Shown piece after piece: positions 23,694 to 30,794 of a stretch of DNA of 39,343 nt. Within the stretch, counting starts at the first letter, position 1. Every line of letters begins with the position of its first letter. A program made the translations under genes and the position numbers. The notes under the pieces are model-generated. The model ran no database searches. It was not told the DNA's origin and was given only the letters and a program-made list of their open reading frames with translations. Source of the DNA: an uncultured Lewinella sp. (GTDB taxonomy: Bacteria; Bacteroidota; Bacteroidia; Chitinophagales; Saprospiraceae); NCBI GenBank assembly GCA_913057785.1, contig CAJXPD010000074.1:1-39343 (forward strand), read 5' to 3'.

Positions 23694-24835
23694 TATTAAA
23701 TGTTTTCAATATGGAATATTTGGCACACCATTAGCTACTTACTTGACGGGTAGTATTGCCGCAAGTGGGAGGAAATTACCAACCGTGAGATGGCGCAGCA
23801 GTCAACGGCTCGGTGCCTTGCTGTAGTTACCTTATTACCTTTTCAAAGCGAATAATCTGTTGAAAATCAAGACTTATCCAGGGGGAGTGCCTATCCGATG
23901 ATCTGACTAGCTGGGGAGCACTTAGGCACGCGTTAGATCTGAGTTCCTGGAAGTATTGTTTGGGTAAATTACCGAGAGGACTTATATGAAACGTACTTGA
24001 TATATATAATATCTGCTTATAAATATATGGATTTTTGCCAATATGCATACGCCTGCAGGGAACTTTTTTGAGAATTACTCAGTTATGCAATTGACAATCT
24101 TACTAAACTCGCGCACAAGGCGATGACATAACAGTACTTTGATTATCAACCTTTTGATAGCTAGTTTTCTTGATCAGAAGGAAATGATGAGTAATGATTT
24201 TGGTATCGCCCTTAAAATCTCTGATAATGACACATTTAAAAACCTTTCTTTCTAGGCGTCTCCAGCCCTTGCTGGTGTATCTTAATGAAGATTCTTTCAT
24301 TATAAATATATCCGCTTTCTAATACTTAACATCCTTACATAGCTTACTGAACTGCTACATGTACCACATGTAGGAGGTATTACTTGCATGGTGTTGTGAC
24401 GAAATGGAATGTTCTCCTACTTCAGTCCAGTTGACTTGTAGATCAGAGCTTTTGTTGTCACCTCTAGGATAAGCATATTGCTTTACCTATCGCCATCTGA
24501 TTGAACCGGATTTCGACAGAGCAACAGAGCCTAAAACGTGCATTTGGATGCTAATTGATTTCATGGTTCAGCACACTTACGCGCTTTACAGAGTAAATCC
24601 AAACCCCATTTTTACGTTCTCTCTAAATTCTCTGACCCATGTTAACATTAATTCTAAAGGAAGATTGGACTTTTCTCAACACTAATCCTTATAGTTTCAA
24701 CGGTACCGAAGATATCATCATGGATTAAGAATGGATCATATTGATTCGGCTATCTATGTATTAGTGTAACAGTTGTATTCGATTACAACATTCGAGACTA
24801 GTGGAAGCCATCTCATAATCTTTTTGGGGTGGCTT
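23694..24835. other. 1.1 kb gap without a convincing gene
   Basis: No ORF here has a recognisable protein pattern; the two short minus-strand frames (about 73 and 65 codons) look random. The stretch is AT-rich in places (TATATATAATAT near 24000). It holds an 8-bp perfect palindrome with 3-nt spacer (24355-24373) and a 7-bp inverted pair GTGCCTA/TAGGCAC at 23887-23929. No tRNA, CRISPR or IS end was recognised. It lies between the 3' end of the helical protein gene and the promoter side of the secreted three-gene run, so it may hold regulatory sequence, an sRNA, or decayed coding DNA. Confidence 0.6.
24355..24373. promoter_or_regulatory. Operator-like palindrome
   Basis: CTACATGT-ACC-ACATGTAG is a perfect 8-bp inverted repeat with a 3-nt spacer, in otherwise noncoding DNA about 0.66 kb upstream of the secreted three-gene run. 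Its symmetry suits a dimeric DNA-binding protein. It could equally form an RNA hairpin. Confidence 0.3.
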
Positions 24836-24836
24836 C
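24804..24836 (-). terminator. Weak hairpin at the 3' end of the helical protein gene
   Basis: GAAGCCA pairs with TGGCTTC (7 bp) around a 19-nt loop, overlapping the last base of the minus-strand stop codon. No T-run follows on the minus strand, so this is a weak terminator candidate. Confidence 0.3.
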
Positions 24837-26245
24837 TAGACAATTTGCTTGTAAGCAAGGATCTTCTTGGAGAGCCAGCTTTTGAAAAAGATAGGTTGTT
24901 TAGTAGCCAGCAATTCTTCCAGCTGAGCTTTGGAGGACCGCTGACGAGCAAGCTCCTTAATTAGTTGAATGAAGTTAGCTGAGGCTTCAGCATTATCCCC
25001 TTTTATCTTATTATTCCTTCGGATAAATTGTTCGAAAGAGCGGCAATAGTGCAATACTAAGTCTGTGGATTCTTCCAATTCTACATAGCATCGCAGACGG
25101 AGCGACCTGGCTCTTAGGTCGTAAAAGGCATTGGCGTAGGTAATATCTTGCAACTCTTCCAGGGTCAGCTCGAAATCTCCTTCCTCAAAATGGATCATGG
25201 CAAATGATATACGAGCTGCGCTTTCTCTCACAGTTGTAGGAAGGTGTCTTTGATAGGTCTGGATAAAATAACGGGCCCATTCAAATTGCTTCAATCGGCA
25301 AGCTAAATTTACGATGTTGCTGAAGTTAGTGGGGGTGAAGTACTGTCCCCGTTCTAGCATAGGGTACTGTAAACAAAAATGGTATATAGAGAAGGCCTCC
25401 TGCAGGAAATTTTGTTTACCCTGCTTGATCTGAGCAGACGTGAAATTTATTAAATGTAGAAATACAAAGTATTGATCATCATAGCTTAACTCTTGTTCCT
25501 CGACGACTTGGAAGAACCTTTCTTTAAGGGTAAAGAACACTTCTTCTCTTTGCTCTTTCTCTAACTGATAAACTTGTGTATACAGCTGAATTAAGGGACT
25601 CTCATCAGGTGGAAAGGTATTTCTGGGCTCGTTGACTATGCTGGGCAGGCCAGGGCTTTTCAAGATCTTCTCCCGATTCAAGAGCTCAGTGGCTAGGCGA
25701 ATCCTTGCTCCTTGATAAAACTGGTTTAAAAGCGCCAAACTTTTCTGAGGTAGCGGATCATCCGGATTGAGCTTTGGTGAATTAGGATGGAAGAATTTGT
25801 TGCGGTACAACATCATCAATTGTAAATAAGACCAGATACTCCTTTGCTGTTGACCCTCATATTTTTGAATGAGTCGATCCGCAAATTGAAAGAAGGCCTT
25901 GTCCATTTTCCGACTCTTGTATTGCTCTAGGAGGGCAAAATCATAGGCAAATTCACTCTCTTTTACCTGTTTCCAGACCAGAAAATCCTTTAATAATTGA
26001 TGCAGATCTGCCAAGAGGTTTAGCAGGCGCTTTCGGGGCGCTTCAGATGGCAGCAGCTTTGTCCTAGCATATTCAATATCCAAATGCTTTTCGGAGGAGA
26101 AGTCTGGGTATAATTTTCGCAAATAGTCAAAAGTTTGTCTCAGTAAAATGGATCGGGAGCGCTGCGCTTTCAAATAAAGAGAGAAATCAGCCATTTCCTT
26201 GGGACTGAGATTCTGGAGTAATTGGATGAGCAAACTATTCTTCAT
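24836..26245 (-). CDS. Uncharacterised helical-repeat protein typical of Saprospiraceae-like bacteria
   Basis: About 469 aa from the ATG at 26243-26245 (MKNSLLIQLLQNLSPKEMADF). The frame is open 52 codons further, but that part is low in family character, and a TAnnTTTG promoter element lies inside it, immediately before this ATG. The protein appears almost entirely alpha-helical, in TPR-like arrays. Its opening pattern (LLQxLSPKExxDFxxYL ... FDYLRKLYPDF) is one I associate with an uncharacterised family in this phylum. No signal peptide, membrane segment or catalytic motif is seen. It is probably a cytoplasmic scaffold or protein-binding protein. It diverges from the nuclease-like membrane protein gene. 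Confidence 0.8.
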   Translation of the reverse strand: MKNSLLIQLLQNLSPKEMADFSLYLKAQRSRSILLRQTFDYLRKLYPDFSSEKHLDIEYARTKLLPSEAPRKRLLNLLADLHQLLKDFLVWKQVKESEFAYDFALLEQYKSRKMDKAFFQFADRLIQKYEGQQQRSIWSYLQLMMLYRNKFFHPNSPKLNPDDPLPQKSLALLNQFYQGARIRLATELLNREKILKSPGLPSIVNEPRNTFPPDESPLIQLYTQVYQLEKEQREEVFFTLKERFFQVVEEQELSYDDQYFVFLHLINFTSAQIKQGKQNFLQEAFSIYHFCLQYPMLERGQYFTPTNFSNIVNLACRLKQFEWARYFIQTYQRHLPTTVRESAARISFAMIHFEEGDFELTLEELQDITYANAFYDLRARSLRLRCYVELEESTDLVLHYCRSFEQFIRRNNKIKGDNAEASANFIQLIKELARQRSSKAQLEELLATKQPIFFKSWLSKKILAYKQIV

Positions 26246-26250
26246 TTTAA

Positions 26251-26258
26251 CAAAATTA
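26251..26258 (-). promoter_or_regulatory. Bacteroidota -7 element TAATTTTG, directly before the helical protein start
   Basis: On the minus strand TAATTTTG matches TAnnTTTG and ends 5 nt before the ATG at 26245. A TTTTG lies 15 nt further upstream, closer than the usual -33 spacing. If used, transcription would start one or two bases before the ATG, giving a nearly leaderless mRNA. Confidence 0.4.
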
Positions 26259-26540
26259 TTACGGGAAAAAATACAAAATTGTGTTTGCTTGACCGAATTT
26301 AAGCCTTGATATTCGTGTCGATTTTCAGATGGAGTGCGGGAATAGTAAGATGTTCGTTCATAAAAATGGCAGGAAAGAAAGTATAACATAGTAGACGACA
26401 TTAAGCCATACTATCCGCACGAGATAATCCCTTTAACCCCAAAAAAACGCTTCCCAAATACGCTCTCTTAGTACATCCTGTCGCCGAAAGGGAAGTTGAA
26501 AGATTAAGGAACTCAACTTAAATGGCTTTACTCTTTTCGC

Positions 26541-26582
26541 AAAATCCTGGCTCTCTATGGAAAGCCGGGGTTTTAGTTTTTT
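26541..26582 (+). terminator. Strong plus-strand terminator in the leader of the nuclease-like gene
   Basis: AAAATCCTGGCTCTC pairs with GAAAGCCGGGGTTTT (15 positions, one mismatch and G-U pairs) around a TATG loop, followed by AGTTTTTT. This is a textbook intrinsic terminator on the plus strand. No plus-strand gene precedes it, as the gene to its left is on the minus strand. It either ends an unseen small RNA between about 26250 and 26540, or attenuates transcription into the gene starting at 26685. Confidence 0.75.
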
Positions 26583-26625
26583 AGGGAGCATAGGAGGGAA
26601 AATGAAGTGATAAGCCTGGCAGCAT

Positions 26626-26633
26626 TAATTTTG
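26626..26633 (+). promoter_or_regulatory. Bacteroidota -7 element TAATTTTG upstream of the nuclease-like gene
   Basis: TAATTTTG matches TAnnTTTG and lies 51 bp before the ATG at 26685, downstream of the intrinsic terminator. No good TTTG at the -33 spacing is visible. If active it would let the gene be transcribed independently of the terminator. Confidence 0.4.
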
Positions 26634-26684
26634 TCAAAGAAGAAAAAATTATAATACCTTAGCCGCCTCAATACTGGGGGATTT

Positions 26685-27941
26685 ATGTCATCATCTAACA
26701 CGCTAAGTGAAAAGTATATACAGGAAAAGGCCATTCGATTCCTGAAGCGCTATTACAAGGCCAGTAGTGCAAATGGGAAGGTCTTTGCGCAGGCTGAGGT
26801 GAGAACACAGCAGAAGAAAAGAGCTGATGGATTGATTGCCTGGCGCAAGTGGTTAGGCGGAGTGGGCGTGGCGTCTATGGAAGCAAAGTCTGCCAAGACC
26901 CTTTCGGCTTTGGTAAAGCAGTTGGATGATACGAAGGTGAAACGTGATAGTACCTGGCTGACTGTACTAGTTGTTTTTCTGGCGGCTTATATTCTTTGGG
27001 ATCAAGGCTTACGTGCCTATATGGAGCCTTTGTACGTTTTAATCCTTTACGGCGTACTGTTCTTCTTAGTCCCGCATATTCAGAAACTCCTACAAGGGAT
27101 CAACCTCCCTTTTCATCAACGGATTGCCGTATTCGATCAATTATTACAATATCCTGCCAATGAGCCTTGGGTGGCTATCGGGTCGGATAGTGTGAATGCC
27201 AAGCAGTACAAGGCATTGAAGCAATCCTGCCGGAAGAAGCGACTCGGTTTGTTGCTAGTTCAGAAGAATGGTAGAGTGAAATTAGAGTTAAAGCCACGAT
27301 ACCTTTTTCCCTTCCCGAAACGCGATTTTCTTACCTATTATGAAAAGGGCGATAGCATTCGCAAGCAAGTTCAAAAAGGAAGCAATTGGAAGATTTGGAC
27401 GCTCATTGGAACCAGCTCACAACTACGCTCTACGGTATCTCATTTTGGCTTAGCTATTGCGGGGTTCCTCGCTATTTATGGAGCCATGTACCTTCGTGAA
27501 CGAACCCCCGAAGCCAACCCTGCTCAGGTGGAGCGACCCAAAGTTGAAGAAACCAACACGCGCGACCCTTTCGCTTTTCTAGATACGCTACGTGCCAACC
27601 TAAGCGGTAAACCCATTGGAACCGTTGTTAGTGACAAGCCAGACTGCTCTGAGGCCATCCTCGGCCCAAAATACATTATTAGAACTCTGATCTCAAAAGA
27701 GGAAAGAGCCGCCCAGCTTCGGGTAAAGGAATTGAGAGCTGCTGGATTTCCGGATAGTGATTACTTGTGGCTGCCTTGTTACGAGAACGAACTCGAACAA
27801 GCGGCTTTTGGGGTATACCCCTTTTATCCTAGAGCTAGCAAAGAGAATGCATTAGATCAGCTCCGACAGTTTTTAGAAGAAGGTTTGGCCAAAGGTTTAG
27901 ATGTCAAGGAGGCTAGAATATTACTTGTGGAGTTGAAATAA
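26685..27941 (+). CDS. Membrane protein joining a PD-(D/E)XK nuclease-like domain and a SPOR-like C-terminus
   Basis: A 418-aa protein with no family I can name. Residues 1-85 carry the pattern of a PD-(D/E)XK nuclease core: Glu14 in the first helix, Asp48 in KKRADGLIAW and Glu66-Ala-Lys68 in ASMEAKS. Two hydrophobic helices follow (about 91-105 and 113-127). Then comes a ~110-residue mixed alpha/beta region (ANEPWVAIGSDSV ... GLLLVQKNGRVKLELKPRYLF) and a third membrane helix near 250-267 (FGLAIAGFLAIYGAMYL). A Pro-rich linker leads to residues ~318-418, which have the strand-helix-strand-strand-helix-strand layout of SPOR peptidoglycan-binding domains. With three helices the first domain would be cytoplasmic and the last periplasmic. 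Domain calls rest on motif reading only, and nuclease activity is not established. Confidence 0.72.
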   Translation: MSSSNTLSEKYIQEKAIRFLKRYYKASSANGKVFAQAEVRTQQKKRADGLIAWRKWLGGVGVASMEAKSAKTLSALVKQLDDTKVKRDSTWLTVLVVFLAAYILWDQGLRAYMEPLYVLILYGVLFFLVPHIQKLLQGINLPFHQRIAVFDQLLQYPANEPWVAIGSDSVNAKQYKALKQSCRKKRLGLLLVQKNGRVKLELKPRYLFPFPKRDFLTYYEKGDSIRKQVQKGSNWKIWTLIGTSSQLRSTVSHFGLAIAGFLAIYGAMYLRERTPEANPAQVERPKVEETNTRDPFAFLDTLRANLSGKPIGTVVSDKPDCSEAILGPKYIIRTLISKEERAAQLRVKELRAAGFPDSDYLWLPCYENELEQAAFGVYPFYPRASKENALDQLRQFLEEGLAKGLDVKEARILLVELK

Positions 27942-28098
27942 AATTCCTAAATTGTAAGAAGCTCACCCTGGTAATATTCCCCACCCAATATTCCTTGAAT
28001 GAAAGCCAATGCCTATGATAGCGTTTTCACTTCGTGAGTACCCAGGGGATTCGTTCAACGGTCATCCTAAATCATATAGCCTGAAACTACGGGCTCGT

Positions 28099-29349
28099 AT
28101 GTCACGCACGCTCACGATCTTACTTTTCTGCTTTTTTGCTTTTTCTAGCCTGAATGCGCAATGGGTCGAACTCAGTACAGGAACCAATGCCTTGCTTAGA
28201 GATGTCCATTTCTTAGATCATGAATACGGCGCCGTGGTGGGAAACAATGGAACCGTATTGCTCACCGAAAATGCTGGGCAAGATTGGATAAGTATAGGAG
28301 GAGCAATTAGTGAAGACTTATCGTCCGTGCTGGTCTGGAATCGTGATACCCTATTGGTGAGTGGGCAAACATCGGGACTTCAAACTACTTTCTTGAGCAC
28401 TAATGGTGGTATGGACTGGATACCCGTCAATGAGGCCATGGATGTCAAGAAAATGGGACAGCGCATCTTGAGCTGTGGACATGACACCTTCGACTGGAGT
28501 GATGACCAAGGGGTGAATTGGACACCTACCGAGGCAACGATAGGAGGGACTACCCTAATTTCAGAAATTGACATTGCCGATGAGCAAACGGCCATTGCCA
28601 GCGGAAATGTTGGTGGTTTCGCACACTATTCCTATTATGCTTACCGTACTATTGATGCTGGAAAAAGTTGGGAACCCTTGTATGTTTTCGACCTTCCCAA
28701 TTCAGATGCTTGGACAGCTTCAGCCTTCCCCGAAGCTGACACCTTATTGGTCTTTACCAACGAACAGGTAAATTTTCTGCCTGGCCCTAACAATCAACTG
28801 GTCCGACTAACCAATTTCTACTATGATACACAAAACGGTATAAATAGCTGGCGTTTTTCTAGTGAAACAATCAATTCAGCCACTCCAACTTACGTTCATG
28901 ATGCGGCCTTTGTGGATAGCCGTATGGGGTACATTGTTGGAGAGAATGGGCAAATCTATCGAACCCTGGATGGAGGAGACAATTGGTCTAGTATTTATGC
29001 AGGGACTACCAACTTGGAATCTATAGCCTTGATTGATATGGAAATTGCCTATGTAGTGGGTGCAGATGGGCTAATCCTGAAAAATGAAAATCTCACTTCC
29101 TCTATGAATCCATCGAATCCTGATCTACTCAAGATCTGGCCCAACCCAAGTACAGACTGGGTTCAGATAGAGGGTGTTGATCAGGCTAGTACGGATGTCT
29201 TCCTGTACAATATGAGTGGGCAATTGATCAAGAGATTGGCTTGGCAAGAAGGCAGTCCGATTAGTCTTGTTGACTTGCCAAAGGGGCAATACCAATTGGT
29301 GGTACAACTGAAGCGCCAGCGAGTTAGTTATCCCGTCATCAAACACTAG
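28099..29349 (+). CDS. Secreted YCF48-like beta-propeller protein with T9SS sorting domain
   Basis: About 416 aa from the ATG at 28099, which yields a clean signal peptide (MSRTLTILLFCFFAFSSLNAQ). The frame opens 30 codons earlier, but that part is hydrophilic and would misplace the signal. The body is a YCF48/BNR-type propeller with repeats such as 'LLRDVHFLDHEYGAVVGNNG', 'VLLTENAGQDW' and 'IYRTLDGGDNWSSIYAG'. These resemble the photosystem assembly factor fold, widely reused in secreted Bacteroidota proteins. The C-terminus (~345-416) is a type A T9SS sorting domain: IWPNPSTDWVQIEG ... LPKGQYQLVVQ. It is probably displayed on or released from the surface; the ligand is unknown. Confidence 0.87.
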   Translation: MSRTLTILLFCFFAFSSLNAQWVELSTGTNALLRDVHFLDHEYGAVVGNNGTVLLTENAGQDWISIGGAISEDLSSVLVWNRDTLLVSGQTSGLQTTFLSTNGGMDWIPVNEAMDVKKMGQRILSCGHDTFDWSDDQGVNWTPTEATIGGTTLISEIDIADEQTAIASGNVGGFAHYSYYAYRTIDAGKSWEPLYVFDLPNSDAWTASAFPEADTLLVFTNEQVNFLPGPNNQLVRLTNFYYDTQNGINSWRFSSETINSATPTYVHDAAFVDSRMGYIVGENGQIYRTLDGGDNWSSIYAGTTNLESIALIDMEIAYVVGADGLILKNENLTSSMNPSNPDLLKIWPNPSTDWVQIEGVDQASTDVFLYNMSGQLIKRLAWQEGSPISLVDLPKGQYQLVVQLKRQRVSYPVIKH

Positions 29350-29439
29350 ATGGCGGAGTAAAAGATGGGTAAAATGTGCTAACTTATCCGTGACCTTCTT
29401 CAGCATTTTCTAGGTGTATTTTATTTGTACCTCATTCCT

Positions 29440-29447
29440 TACCTTTG
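29440..29447 (+). promoter_or_regulatory. Bacteroidota -7 element TACCTTTG immediately before a GTG start
   Basis: TACCTTTG matches TAnnTTTG and ends 4 nt before GTG at 29452, the likely start of the RNA methyltransferase. A TTTG occurs upstream but with only about 12 nt between, so the -33 element is unclear. Transcription from here would start at or next to the GTG. Confidence 0.45.
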
Positions 29448-29451
29448 TGCG

Positions 29452-30666
29452 GTGCAAAAAAAACGAGTAGAAAGATTATATCCGAATTTGGTTTCGGCAG
29501 TCATAACTGCGCTTCAAGAAATCTTCGAAGAAGGCAGGTATGCGGATCGCGTTATTGAAAAAACGCTTAAGAGTAATAAGAAATGGGGATCCAGAGATCG
29601 GGCCTTTATTGCAGAAAGTGTCTATGAAATAGTACGCTGGTATCGCCTGCTGTATGCGATCGTTGGGAAACGGCCTAGGCGTGAACAAGAATGGTGGCAT
29701 CTCTTTGGGATTTGGAAAATCATCCGAGGAGGTAACCTGCCCGATTGGAAGGAATTTGAAGGCCTAGATCAAGGCAGGATCCGAAAGCAGCATTCTGCTG
29801 TCAAATCCAAGAGAGCAATCCGAGAATCCATCCCGGAATGGATGGACGAAATGGGGGCAAAACAGCTTGGAGAAAGCTGGGATGGCATGCTGACCGCCTT
29901 AAATCGTCCAGCCAAAGTGGTGCTGCGTACCAATTTGCTCAAAACTAGCCAGCAGCAATTATCCGATAGTTTGCAAAAGGAGGGCGTCGTTTTAGAAGCC
30001 ATTTCGGAAGAAGCCTTCGTCGTACAACAAAGAAAGAATCTCTTTTCAACCGAAGCCTTCAAACAAGGTTGGTTTGAGGTGCAAGATTTCTCTTCCCAAC
30101 AGGTTGCACACTTCTTGGAGGTAAAGCCTGGAATGCGGGTGGTCGATGCTTGTGCAGGTGCCGGCGGGAAGACTTTGCATCTTGGGGTATTGATGGCTAA
30201 TAAAGGACAGGTCATCGCTATGGATACGGAAGCCTGGAAGTTGAAGGAGTTGAAGCGCAGAGCCAAACGAAATGGCATTTTCATCATTCAACCTAAACCT
30301 ATAGATAGTACAAAGGTTATCAAGCGTCAGAAAGAATCTGCAGATAGACTGCTCCTTGATGTCCCTTGTTCTGGACTGGGTGTCCTACGACGAAATCCTG
30401 ATGCTAAGTGGAAACTACAGCCGGAATTCCTGGAGAAGATTCGAGGGGAACAGGCCAATATCATTAGTAGCTATAGTAAAATGCTGAAGAAAGGAGGTAA
30501 AATGGTATATGCTACCTGTAGTATTTTACCTTCTGAGAATCAAGAGCAAGTGCAGCGATTCCTGGAAGAGCATGGCGAGGGCTTTGCGCTGGAGGAGGAG
30601 CGTAGCATCTCTCCGGAGGAAGGGTATGATGGGTTTTATATGGCGCGCTTGGTAAGGAAATTGTAA
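29452..30666 (+). CDS. RsmB/NOP2/Sun-family RNA (cytosine-5) methyltransferase
   Basis: S-adenosylmethionine-dependent methyltransferase for C5 of cytosine in rRNA or tRNA. The N-terminal ~130 residues resemble the NusB-like RNA-binding part of RsmB (SRDRAFIAESVYEIVRWYRLL). The catalytic domain has motif I VVDACAGAGGKT (SAM binding), motif IV DVPCSGLG with Cys306, and motif VI YATCS with Cys356, the catalytic pair of this family (numbered from GTG). I prefer the GTG at 29452: the ATG at 29425 would add only MYLIPYLCA, and a -7 promoter element lies between the two. The motif arrangement supports an rRNA target, but the exact site cannot be told. Confidence 0.88.
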   Translation: MQKKRVERLYPNLVSAVITALQEIFEEGRYADRVIEKTLKSNKKWGSRDRAFIAESVYEIVRWYRLLYAIVGKRPRREQEWWHLFGIWKIIRGGNLPDWKEFEGLDQGRIRKQHSAVKSKRAIRESIPEWMDEMGAKQLGESWDGMLTALNRPAKVVLRTNLLKTSQQQLSDSLQKEGVVLEAISEEAFVVQQRKNLFSTEAFKQGWFEVQDFSSQQVAHFLEVKPGMRVVDACAGAGGKTLHLGVLMANKGQVIAMDTEAWKLKELKRRAKRNGIFIIQPKPIDSTKVIKRQKESADRLLLDVPCSGLGVLRRNPDAKWKLQPEFLEKIRGEQANIISSYSKMLKKGGKMVYATCSILPSENQEQVQRFLEEHGEGFALEEERSISPEEGYDGFYMARLVRKL

Positions 30667-30794
30667 TGTTTAATGTTTAGGGTTGAGTGGATAATTGAAG
30701 GTAAAGTAGGGTAGTGCTAAATGAATAATGGTAGGTGGTAAGAAGTCCTTGCAGTCTAAAAGCTGTTTCTGATCAAAAATAAAGCGCTTAGTGT

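Noticed and set aside
23827..24300. Two minus-strand ORFs of 73 and 65 codons in the 1.1 kb gap
   Set aside because: Composition looks random and no domain, signal peptide or plausible start context was seen. They are kept only as part of the noncoding-gap note.
28009..28098. 30-codon N-terminal extension of the YCF48 protein
   Set aside because: Same reasoning: the signal peptide starts at the internal ATG (28099).
29769..30287. 172-codon antisense ORF within the RNA methyltransferase gene
   Set aside because: It lies opposite a gene with clear catalytic motifs, its Ser/Cys-rich sequence has no family pattern, and it is a typical shadow.
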